From Nepenthes gracilis (taxonomy: Eukaryota > Streptophyta > Magnoliopsida > Caryophyllales > Nepenthaceae), in NCBI GenBank assembly GCA_033239525.1, contig BSYO01000022.1, positions 11,604,923 to 11,668,922 of the forward strand: a stretch of DNA of 64,000 nucleotides. Reading direction: 5' to 3'. The position numbers and the translations under genes were made by a program. This document shows positions 12,645 to 23,138 of the stretch, piece by piece (within the stretch, counting starts at the first letter, position 1; the number at the start of each line of letters is the position of its first letter). The notes under the pieces are model-generated. The model searched no databases and was not told the DNA's origin. It worked only from the letters and a program-made list of their open reading frames with translations.

Positions 12645-14160
12645 ATGGTGAACACAAGGGCACAAGCAAGCGAGCCTGCCCGAGATGTGATTTCACCAAA
12701 CCAGGACCACGCCATCGGCGCCATAGTAAACGGGGTAGCCGGTGGAATCCCGACATCCTTTTTCCAGAACCTGGCGGAGTACATGCACAATACGAACAGG
12801 ATGCTCCAAATACTCTGTGCCCACCAGGAGCAAGCTCAGCTGGGGGCTGCGCACCGCAATGGGCCCTGACAGGCGTTTAGACGAGGAAGCCAAAGAAACA
12901 AAGTTTCGGCCCAACGGATCGGGATACTGACCAGCGCTCCCGCACCCATGTCCTCACATGCCCAAAGTCGTTTAAGGCGTGAGGAGTAAGAAAACAGCGC
13001 AACTCCTGGTGAAAGCCCGGAACGGAAGAAGCCTAGATACTCCCGTGCGGAGACTAGGCCCCAGGCTTAGGAGGGAACCTCCAGGGTCCCGATATCAGCC
13101 AGGGACAGCAACCGTCCTGCTACTGCACCAGCCCTGGAAAGAACGGAGTTGAGAGCGTAGCTCAACTCCAAGAGATCTGCTAACGCCGCTCTAGTAGACC
13201 CAAGGTTAGATAAGATATGGAACTGCGTCTTCAAAGACGACGAACGCACCGCCAACATCGACAGTTCTCCCTTCACGGCGGATATCTTGAACCATTCTAT
13301 GCCGATGAAGTTCATGATGCCAACCCTTGACTCTTACGATGAGAGTACGGATTCTGTCGACCATCTCGCTCACTTCCGCACCCATCTGGGTCTACAGGGG
13401 CTGGACGATGCAACCATGTGTCGTTGCTTCCCCCTCACACTAATAGGGGATGCTCGCATTTGGTTCCATCATCTCCCTCTGGACTCAATCCAAAGCTTCC
13501 AGGGACTTGTTGATCTTTTCTTATCTCAATACGCCTCTAGCCGCAGGGAGGAAAAACAACCGTGGCACCTATCGCATATCAAGCAGAAACACAGAGAGAA
13601 CCCACGGAGGTTTCTAGATTGCTTCGTGGCAGAAGCCAGGTGGATCCCCCGACTCACGGAAAAAATAAAATTAGGCAGTTTCATTTCGGCACTGGCGCAC
13701 GAGGAGTTCTTTAGGCACCTGAAGAACAAGAATTCACAGACTTTTCGAGAAATGGAAGCCATCACCAGGGCCTACGCGGCGGCTAAGGAGGCCAACGAGG
13801 CGAAACATTCAGATCGACCTGAACAGCCTCGCTCTCTCCCGACTAAAGGAAAGAAAAAGTACAACGGTGGTGATTACTCCCACAAAAAACTCTACAGAAC
13901 TGGACCGCTGGAGTGCAAGAACCACAAACCTATCAGTCTGACGCCCTTAACTGATACGTGCTCAAACGTCATCATGCAGATCCGTGGGGAGAAATTCCTT
14001 AAGTGGCTAAAACCACTTAAGAAGGCGGAGGGAGGAAATCCAGCCAAGTACTGTGATTTTCACTGATCTCCCGGGCACTCCACGGAGAATTGCAAAACTC
14101 TTCAGAGGGAGATTGAGGAGCTAATCAGAAGGGGCCACCTCACCAGGTTCGTCAAAAGGC
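12645..14160 (+). pseudogene. Tat-1 gag remnant
   Basis: Starts MVNTRAQASEPARDV at 12645, the same start as in Tat-2. The capsid-like core is open from 13287 to 14066 and includes FPLTLIGDARIWFHHLP, typical of the Retrotrans_gag family. A zinc knuckle of form C-x2-H-x4-H-x4-C follows at 14052-14093 but holds a TGA at 14064-14066. Earlier gag sequence is split by stops, one at 12867-12869. Confidence 0.85.
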
Positions 14161-14340
14161 CCCGGTCAAAGCTCTGGCAATGTGGGCAGAGAAGGATCAG
14201 GAGCCTCACCGCCGCGGAACTGGGTCATGGCAGGAGTGGTCAACATGATCACCACCCGACCAGTCAAGACTCCGGCGGACAACGGGGACCAGCATGCAGG
14301 GAGGAAGAAGTGGCACACCACTGACAACGTCATCAGTTTT

Positions 14341-17300
14341 AGTGACGATAACTTAGCACATGTAGTTTCCCCCCATGCGGACCCCCTCATTGTATCAGCA
14401 CTTGTTTTCGACGGTAGCATTGACTACTAGATGAAACGTGTATTTATTGGTAATGGAAGTTCGCGTGATTTGCTTTACCTCGATGCGTTTTTTAAACTTA
14501 GTTCGAAAAGGAGTCAACTAAAATCTGTAGAAGGCCCATTGTATGGCCTCGACAATGAACCAGTGCCCGTTCAAGAGACAATCAGACTTGAAGTCACCCT
14601 AGGAACGTATTCAAGAACGGCAAGTCGTACACTCACATTCCTAGTAGTCGACTTGCCCTCCGTGTACAACGCAATACTAGGCCGGCCATGCCTAACAGTA
14701 TTCAGGGCCGTCACTTCAATACCACACCTTAAAGTAAAATTTTTGATGTCGTATAGTGTGGGCAAAGTGCTGGATGACCAAGTCACCGGGCGAACATGTT
14801 ATATGTCCCAAATCGCTCCTAACGACAGCAATAAAATAATGGGAGAATTTGACTATCGAGACGAGGCAACCTTGCAGCAAGCGCAATTTGGTGAGGCAAC
14901 CGACTTAGTCCTGCTGAATCTGGACGATCCAGAAAGGTGCATACGAATTGGCAGCTCGCTCACCGTTGCGCTACGCGAAGAACTGATCTCATTCTTGCAA
15001 CAGAATGCTGACATCTTCGCATGGATTCCCGCTGACATACCTGGGATTTCAAATCGGGTAATGGTCCACAAGTTGGGCCTTGACCCAGATCGAAAACCTG
15101 TCAGGCAGAAGTGTAGAAACCACTTAGTGGAGAAGCTAATTGCCATCCGAGAAGAAGTAAAGAAACTGTTGGAGGCCGGATTCATCAGGGAGGTTAAATA
15201 CCCTTATTGGCTCTCCAACGTCGTTTTGGTAAAGAAAAGCAGCGGGAAGTGAAGAATGTGCATCGATTTCACCGATGTTAACAAAATTTGCCCAAAAGAC
15301 AGCTTTCCTTTACCCACGATTGACCTGTTAGTAGACTCAACATCCGGACATGAGCTCTTAAGCTTCATAGATGCCAATTCAGGCTACAACCAGATCCGGA
15401 TGAGTCCGAATGACGAAGAGCATACCTCATTCATGACAGACCAGGGGACCTATTGCTATAAAGTGATATCTTTTGGACTGAAGAACATAAGAGCCATCTA
15501 CCAGCGGCTGGTAAACAAAATATTAAAAAAACAGATCGGCCGCAATATCGAAGTCTATGTCGACGACATGCTCGTCAAGAGCAGAGTTATGGGTGACCAT
15601 ATCAACGATCTGGCGGAGTCCTTTGGGGTGCTCCGCGAACACCAAATGAAGCTGAATCCGGTTAAGTGTGTCTTCGGGGTGGCCTCCGAAAAATTTTTGG
15701 GTTTCATCGTCTCCCAACGAGGGATTGAAGGAAACCCAGAAAAGATCAAGTCCCTCGCGGACATGGCTCCCCCACGAAGCGTCAAAGATGTCTAGTGACT
15801 AACTGGGCGATTGGCAGCCTTGTCCTGCTTCCTAGTGAAGTTTGGCGACAAGTATCAACCATTCTTTAAGGCGCTGAGGGGAACGAAGTCAAACGGTTTC
15901 CAATGGATGACTTGATGCCAGCGGCGGCCTTCGATGGTGACTTGATTTGGTCGGCCCGCCCTTACTAACATCGCCCAAGGTCGATGAAGAACTGTACCTC
16001 TACTTGGCAGTGTCGGAGGTGTCCCTCAACTCCGTCCTCGTAAGCCAAGGCGCTGATGCCCAACGGCTGGTCTACTACATGAGTAAAACATTGACCGACC
16101 CAAAGACGCACTACCCCCGCACGAAAAAGCTGGCCTCAGCTTTGATATTTTTCGCGCGAAAATTGAGGCCCTACTGTTAGACGCATTACATCATAGTTAT
16201 CACTGACCAGCCTCTAAAGAGCATACTCCAGAAACTCAATGTTTTTGGGCGGTTGGTAAAGTGGGCTATCGAGTTGGATGAATTCGACATTGAATTCAGG
16301 CCAAGGCCAGCCATAAAGGCGCAGGCTCTAGCAGACTTCATTGTTGAAACCACGACCCCGATCCTCGAAGAACAGCCCGCAGGGACCGCAGAGTAGTGCC
16401 TGGGGGCTCCGGAATGGGTGCTACATGTAGTCGAGTCATCCACCGTCACAAGCAGTGGGGCAGGGGTGGTCCTCATAACTCCTGACGGGTGTGAGGTGAA
16501 ATACTCCTTTAAACTCGGCTTCCCGACAACCAACAATATCGCCGAATACGAAACCCTGCTAGCTGGTTAAGATTAGCAAATGAGTGCTTAGCCAAAAGAC
16601 TGGCTGCATTTAGCGACTCCGAACTGATCGTCAACAAAGTCAACGGGAACTTCGAAGCAAACGACCCGCACATGGCCAAGTACTTGGCCAGAGTAAAAGA
16701 GGCCGTCCGCAACTTCGACAGTCTGACCTTGGCCTATGTTCCCAAAACTGAAAACTGGAAGGCCAATCAGTTGGCAAGAGCAGCAGCGACAGGAAATCTA
16801 GAATAGTACTCGAGGAATATGAATGAGATCCTGAACACACCCAGTATAGAGGGACAGGAGGCGATGCAGGTCTCCGAGACTGAGAACTGGACGACGCCCT
16901 ACCTGAGATATCTAGCAAACGAAACATTGCCGGAGGAAGCAAAAGAAGCCAGGCGAATAAAGAGAACGGCCGGTTGGTACACAATAGTTGATGGGCGACT
17001 GTATCGCCGCGACTACTTGACTCCGTACCTCCGTTGCCTAACCCCAAAAGAGGCGAACTACATCCTGAGTGAAGTGCACCTTGGGATTTGCGGACCGCAC
17101 GTAGGCGGCAAGAACTTAGCATTCAAAATCATGCTGCAGGGCTACTATTGGCCCTCGATGAAGAAAGATGCGCTCGAGTTCGTCAAAAGGTGCGAAAGCT
17201 GCCAACTTCACAGCAACCTTCGTCACCAGCCGTCTGCAGAACTGAAATCCCTTCAGGCGTTGTGGGCCTTCGCACAATGGGGGCTTGACATCCTTCGCCC

Positions 17301-18120
17301 ATTTTCCGTTGCCACCGGGCAAAGAAAGTTCATAATAGCTGGTATCGACTACTTCACGAAGTGGGTCAAAGCTGTCCCACTGGTCAAGATCACCAAACAT
17401 AATACACTTGAGTTCGTCCGCCAGAACATCACCAGCAGATTTGGCGTTTCATAGGTCATTATGACTGACAACGGAACCCAATTCTCGCAAAAACGTTTCA
17501 CCAAGTATTGTACTAGCATTGGGATTATGCTGGTCGACACTTCGGTGGCATACCCTGAGACAAATGGATAGGTGGAGGTCACAAACCGAATGCTACTCTA
17601 CAGGCTCAAGACCAAGCTGGAGGACGCAGGGGGCTCTTGGGTAGACGAGCTCACCTCAGTCCTTTGGTCTTACCGAACAACTCTGAAGGAACCAACGCAT
17701 GAAACGCCTTTCAGCCTCTGCTACGGGACTGAAACGGTACTCCCGGTCAAAATCAGGCTTCCAAATCTTAGGGTGGAATCCCTCAACCCACAGGTTAACT
17801 CCCAAAAGATTTGGGAATACCTAGACTTGCTAGAAGAAGCCCACGAGGCCACTAGAATACGGACCACAGCCTACCAGCATCGAGTCACCCGCTACTACAA
17901 TAAGAAGGTGAAAGCGAGACAATTTGATGTTGGAGACTTGGTCTTACGGAGCATTGAGGCTACGGGAAAAGTGGTCGGCCGAAACAAGCTCTCCCCCAAT
18001 TGGGAAGGACATTTTCTAGTCTTCACCGTCCTGCGAAACAGGACATGCAAACTCCGAAACCAGGATAGAAAGTTGGTCCCACGGACATGGAACACGATCC
18101 ACCTCAAACGCTACTACTAG
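14341..18120 (+). pseudogene. Tat-1 pol remnant (protease, RT, RNase H, second RNase H, integrase)
   Basis: The protease motif reads FIGNGSS, with Gly (GGT 14449-14451) where Tat-2 has the catalytic Asp. RT has an intact YVDDM at 15556-15570 and ILGRPC upstream. RNase H covers about 15820-16180. The second RNase H (about 16400-16800) reads LHVVESS where Tat-2 has LHVDGSS, so its first acidic residue is lost. Integrase, 16819-18120, keeps its zinc-binding region (ESCQLH) and the triad Asp 17287-17289, Asp 17467-17469, Glu 17575-17577. In-frame stops lie at 14428, 15250, 15793, 17452 and 17569. Several replace a Gln or Trp codon present in Tat-2 or expected from the family. Long frames survive between stops. 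Confidence 0.9.
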
Positions 18121-18307
18121 TAGGAACCCAGGTATGTGCCTTAGAAACTGTATGTGACTTGCATTTGTGTGCATGATTCGACTAAGTAAAATGAATGCTT
18201 CCTTGGCATGCTGCATGTGCATATATATATGTGTATGGTTTTAATTGCAGGTTCAAATCGACCTAGGCTGCCCCTAAGTCGGGAGGGTCTTCACCCCTTG
18301 TCACTGA

Positions 18308-18467
18308 ACCCTGGTCATCCAGGCGGCCCATGAGTGGTCGTAGTTAAGCCCTAGTCATCCAGGCAACCCGTGAACGGTCTTATTTAATCCCTGGTCATTC
18401 AGGCGGCCCATGCGAGGTCGTACCTAAACCTTGGACATCCAAGTGACCCGTTAGCGGTCGAAAAAAA
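18308..18467 (+). repeat. Tandem repeat, four 40-bp units, 3' region of Tat-1
   Basis: The core (C)T(G/A)GTCATCCAGGCGGCCC recurs at 18311, 18351, 18391 and 18431, an exact 40-bp period. It is preceded by GACCTAGGCTGCCCCTAAGT and lies between pol and the antisense gene. The related block in Tat-2 has a 36-bp unit. Confidence 0.9.
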
Positions 18468-18850
18468 TCTTAGGGGGCTAACACAGTATGCACGACAACC
18501 TCCTTCATGAGGAGATAGCGCGATCAGCCAACGATGGTCGACTGAAGCAAGACGCTCCTCCAAAGCAGGCCGCCCAAGTCTTCACCTGGGCAGCGCCGCA
18601 AGCTTTACTCATGGGCAAGCTCTGAGCCAGCTTAACGTACGCAACGGCCTAGAAGGCAACTTCAATGCTCCAAAAACAAAGCTGGCGGCCAACTAGTAAC
18701 TCACTCCGCTCAGTTAACCGCCAAGAATGCTAAAGACGCAAAGTGCATAGGCAGAAGCATGTCTACTTGTATTATTGCTGAATCAAGATGTACATCATCA
18801 AATTCAAAAAAAAAGGGAGATAATAATAATAATGTATACAATCACAAGAG
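18468..18850. other. Non-coding spacer between tandem repeats and aORF1 of Tat-1
   Basis: Contains one copy of the segment (GCCCAAGTCTTCACCTGGGC near 18587) that is present twice in Tat-2, followed by an AT-rich stretch with (AAT)n near 18822-18834 just downstream of the aORF1 stop. It probably holds the aORF1 3' UTR. Confidence 0.6.
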
Positions 18851-20595
18851 CTACAAGGGTGGTGGGGGCCTTTGGCTATCACGGGGCTCCCTCACAAGGC
18901 TGTCTCTACGTTGCGCCAACCGATTTGATAAATTAATAAAATCAACAGGAAAATCAGGATCAATCGGCCGCACAATACGCTGACTGATGTTGACCCCTTT
19001 CCACAGCCGTGCACGCATCATGCCCTCAACCTCGTGGGGCAGATACGAAGACTCAAATCATTCTCCAAGGTTGCCATCTGCACAACAAGTTGATCGATAC
19101 GCCCGTTGGCTCGTTCATTTTCTTCCTTCAAACGGGTAACCTCAACCTTCAAACTCGTGTTCTCCGCCTCCACGCCTGCCAAAACAGCCTCCAGGGCAGC
19201 TGTTTCCTCACGGTGCTCAACCCCTGAAGCCGCTAGTTTAGCTTCGAGCTAGGCAACCTCCTTATCCCTATCTAAGATCACCAAGTCTCTCTACTTGAGC
19301 ACCTTAGCCATTGCGCTCGCGACTCCATCCGCCTGCATAAAAAGGAAAGAAGGATTAGAAAGGGCAAAGCAAAAGGCAAGGTGTGCAACAGAGCTTATAC
19401 CTTCCAGATTTTCCGCGCCTGTCTTTCTGGCCCCGCGCCCAACTCTGACGTGAACGGCGACGAACCAAGATGAGGGCCCACATCGACGGGGTTGGCAACA
19501 ACCTCAGCCATGAACTCTGCCGTGGGATCCTCGGGAGTGCCCTCTTTCTTGGCTGGCTCTCCGAAAATGGCAAGAGACTCCAAAATCTGTTCCGGCTGCT
19601 CCTCCAGTGTCACCACAACGGGAGAACCAACTGACGGCTCCTGCGGTTCAGGCGCCTCAGTGAGTGGCCCTTGAATCGGCACAGATGGCGCAGGCTATGC
19701 CAGGACCATGCCGCCGCTCAGCTTGGCCTTATAAGCCTCAATAGCCGCCTCTATTTCAACTCTGGACGGGGCGCCAACACCCTCTAAATGCCCGGCAGAA
19801 ACGTAGTTGGGCCCAGAGGTTGACGAAGAAGGCGCCACTGAGGCCGCCCTCTTCCGCCTTGGACTGGAAGGGCTCAGGCGGGGACCGATGATGTTGCATT
19901 TCTTCCTTTTCTTTTTCGCCAAAACCTCCGACGGCGGAATCCTTAGTTTTTGGATCGGAGACGGAGGCCCCCAATTAGCCTTCTTCGCCTCCGCCCGAGA
20001 GACCAAATGCTCTCTCCGGAAGTCATTCAAGTTGTTCGCTATCAGCTCGACCAACCAATCCATGGAGGCCGTCTCCGAAGGCGCCTCCCGTATACACCTC
20101 CGATACTTTGCCCCACTCTGCAGGCAAGGGCCAAGACTCCCCCACGTTAACGAAGAAAAACCGGTTCTTCCAGTTCTTGAGAGAATCATAAATGATGGTG
20201 CTAATCTTAATGCCACTACGGGAGGCCAGAGAGATCCACTCCGCTCCCTGATTAATTTTAAAGACCGCCCTTACCATCGACATTGTCAATAACTTCGAAC
20301 GTTGACGAAGAAAAATACAGAGAGTGCACAAGTACCTAATGGCGTCTGCGTGAAGTTGAGCGATGGGAACCTGGAGCACCTGGAAGACCGATATCAGTTC
20401 GTCGGGAATTGGGAGGCGGAGCCCACTCCTCAGATGGGCCTCATAAATCATCACGAAACCCTTGGGCGGCAAAAAGGCTGGATCGTCCTTCTCTGGAATG
20501 CGAAAGGCGATCTCTCGTGGAATGTTAAACTCCACATAGATGACCTTCATGTCAGTTTCTCTTAGAACGGATGCAATGTCAGCGATGGAAGACAT
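18851..20595 (-). pseudogene. aORF1: antisense gene of Tat-1 (gypsy-type transposon domain plus coiled coil), with intron
   Basis: Read on the minus strand from ATG at 20595 (MSSIADIASVL) to TAG at 18851-18853; an in-frame ATG at 20640 is an alternative start. The N-terminal part contains YEAHLRSGLRLPIPDEL, characteristic of the domain named putative gypsy-type transposon (Transposase_28/PF04195), then WISLASRSGIKI and WKNRFFF. The middle is basic and low complexity (KKKRKK near 19900). An intron with GTATAAG donor and TATGCAG acceptor lies at 19400-19333. The last exon is a coiled coil (LEAKLAAS, ALEAVLAGVEAEN) ending PIDPDFPVDFINLSNRLAQR. Frameshifts near 20075 and 19040, and TAG stops near 19696 and in the coiled coil, break it. 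The molecular function of these extra ORFs is unknown to me. Confidence 0.8.
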
Positions 20596-20749
20596 GGTCA
20601 GGTCTGGGGTTTGCGTTTTCTTCTCCAAAGAGCGAGGCAAGGAAGACGAAGAAGCAAAGATCGCACAAGGAATTCAAAATGAAGTAGTTTGGCGGTTTAA
20701 AAACCCGCGTGGGCCCCACCGTCTTGAAAACCAGCGCCATCATTATCGC

Positions 20750-20830
20750 CACGTGTCACTTCCCTAGAAGGCCGCTATCGTATCGAGTGCTCCGACTCAT
20801 TAAATGCCAGGATCTCGAACGTACCACGTG
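20750..20830 (-). promoter_or_regulatory. G-box pair upstream of aORF1
   Basis: CACGTG occurs at 20750-20755 (within CCACGTGTC) and 20825-20830 (within CCACGTGAAG), about 155 and 230 bp upstream of the aORF1 start on the minus strand. Tat-2 has a matching pair upstream of aORF2. A T/A-rich TTTTTAAAC near 20695-20703 could act as a TATA element. Confidence 0.55.
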
Positions 20831-21051
20831 AAGACACATGGCCTGCTTTCCTGACTCACTGGCTAAAGACCAACGTCTCCCTCTCCAGATTGTCCGGAAG
20901 TTTGCCAAGAACGGTCAACGAATTCGGTCAACATTTTGAAAGCTCTTAAGGCTTCCCTTCAAATTGGCAACAACTCCGCCAGCAGAAACAAGCATGTCTT
21001 ATCATAAACATGTTGGAGGCCGGGGTCCTGACCACCAGCATGGAAGGCTAG

Positions 21052-22149
21052 TGATGGGTAGGCCCATAGCTGGCAGGCCCAATAAGAAAGCGGCCTAAAA
21101 TTCAGAAAGGCCAAACGCGCATTAGACGGTCAACACGTTGGCGTTGACCGCCAGGCACGCAACAAACAGCCAACAGCGCTCCTTCAAGACGGTCAACACT
21201 TCTGTTGACCGGAAGTGCTGTAGCAACAGGCCATGAGAGACAGTGAACCGAACGCAGGCCAGGCCCAATTTGACAGACGATCTCGTACACGAAAAGCAAC
21301 AATCCTTTCCATGATTACCCGCTTTCCTAAAAGTTGATCTTCTCTAAAAAGGTAGCAACGGATTCAGCGCCAACGATGGAGTCTAAACGGTCACAAGAGT
21401 ATGAAAGGAAAGCAGATAATCTAGATATCCGTTACACTGTTCGGAAGAAAAAGGATCCATCAAATCATGCCAGCCATGCCCACCAACTCAGAGAAGACCG
21501 CCATCGCCAGGCCAAGAATGACGCCACTCTGACTAGAGAGGTGGCTCTCCCACCATCTATATAAGCTCAGAGTCTCCACTCTGAAAGGGGGCTCTCCAGT
21601 GCGCTCTCCAACTCACTCTCAAAAGAACATACGCTTTCAGAACACGCTTCCTAAGACAAAAAGAGATTTCCTGATATAGTCTAAGCCACGAAAGCCTACG
21701 GTGCTTAAGCAGAGCTCTCTCTCTCCCTCTCTCTGAAAAGCGCCCATCTTCGGCTTAAGCCACGAAAGCCTCCAGATTGCGGAGTCTCCTTCGGCTCTCT
21801 GAGAACCGTCCCCCAAAGCTTCCACGCTTGCGGGACACGGCTTCCACTCATTCTCTGTGAACAGCGAACTGGAACTCATACTCTCAATGGGCCACAGGAT
21901 CACCTCTGCTACTACAGGCAAACACTCCCGACAAATTTATTCACTCTCTCTTATTTACCAGTTCACCTTCCACAGTTCGAAGGCTTTTTACTAACTTGAG
22001 CGTCAGAGTATTTTCGGTAGAATAACCTCCACGGCATTCGACGTCTTGTTTTACGTAGTGGTGTGCGGGATTGAGACTCGTCAGAACTAACAGGATCTAC
22101 TCTTTTCAGGCGAATCAAATCATTCGAAATAAGATTCAAGTACGCATCA
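21052..22149 (+). repeat. 3' LTR of Tat-1
   Basis: 1098 bp, TGATGGGTAGGCCC to TACGCATCA, preceded by a purine-rich GGAAGGCTAG. TATATAA lies at 21558-21564. U3 carries GGTCAAC/GTTGACC inverted pairs at 21128-21134 with 21143-21149 and 21191-21197 with 21204-21210. GTTGACC contains the WRKY W-box core TTGACC. Its promoter points towards the XBAT gene 850 bp downstream. Confidence 0.9.
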
Positions 22150-22154
22150 AGACT

Positions 22155-22998
22155 TATATTTATTTTTTACAAGTTCGATACAAATGAGTATATATGTGTA
22201 AATATTATTTCTCAAATTATAAAATGGCACAAGGTTTTGATTGTTTCCACCAAATAAGGAATAAGAATGCGTCACTGTTATATAATAAGTGGGACATTAA
22301 TTCTTTAAACCAAGACACACGCATAATAATAAATAAACAAAATGCAACATTACGTGCCCATGCTTCATTCAATAACTTAGTAAGCTTGTATTAAGCAGGG
22401 GTTTGCCTCGAAGAGTTATAAGTCAAGCTTAAACAATAACTTTGCCCCAGCTGATCCTGAATCGATGATTTTTACCTGCCTCGCCTCAAATTCAATGGAA
22501 AATTTTCACTTGATAAACATGGTCAAATAGAAAATGGTATTAATATATCATTTGTCCTGTCATAATTTTATATATTATTTTAAAAAATGAATATTGCTTA
22601 TCTTATTTATCTATAATCAATCTATATAACTCTCTCTCTATATATATATAAGAGTCAATTATTTAATTTATTTTGTTGCTTAGCAGTTTTTTACTTCAAG
22701 GTGTAAGTGGTGTATTATCTTAGCAGTTAAGCGAGCCGCAGGGACGTTTGATTTTATACAACGGTGGATTCTTTTATTGCCACGGTATCATGGAAACCCC
22801 AATTCTGTAACCTGTCATTTCTCTTGTTTTCGCTTCGAAACTACGCTCTCTGTGATAATTGATGGAATATATTCTTGGGTATTTGAAGTTTTTTGCCCAG
22901 GATTCGTGAATTTCTGCTCCTTGATTTTTGTCGGTTTGTTTGTGGTTGAAGGCCTTCGAGAATTCGATTGCCCATTTACTTGTAATTGTAGTGTGAGT
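22155..22998. other. Upstream region and 5' UTR of the XBAT35-like gene
   Basis: 844 bp between the Tat-1 target site and the XBAT start codon. The left part is AT-rich. The frame of XBAT exon 1 stays open upstream to 22777 but has no ATG before 22999, so 22999 is the first usable start. A TATA-like TTTTATACAAC lies near 22751-22761. The native promoter is limited to this interval unless older regulatory DNA lies beyond Tat-1. Confidence 0.6.
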
Positions 22999-23098
22999 AT
23001 GGGCCAACAACAATCTAAAGATCAGGTTCTATATGATCAAGCGATTGCTGGTAATGTTGAAGCTGTCAAAGCTCTCTGCAGAGAAGGCGCTCGGCTTG

Positions 23099-23138
<40 letters not shown>

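Larger units (their letters stand above)
11559..22149 (+). mobile_element. Tat-1: Ty3-gypsy Tat-lineage LTR retrotransposon with antisense gene
   Basis: A 10.6 kb element flanked by AAACT (11554-11558) and AGACT (22150-22154), a 5-bp target duplication with one mismatch. LTRs begin T(G/T)ATGGGTAGGCCC and end TACGC(A/G)TCA. Internal order: primer-binding site, gag, protease, reverse transcriptase, RNase H, a second RNase H, integrase, tandem repeats, then a long gene on the minus strand. The second RNase H, the absence of a chromodomain and the extra antisense ORF are hallmarks of the plant Tat lineage. Stops and catalytic changes show it is not autonomous now. Confidence 0.92.

Noticed and set aside
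22777..22998. Upstream extension of XBAT exon 1
   Set aside because: The frame is open but has no ATG before 22999, and the family N-terminus MGQQQS starts there.
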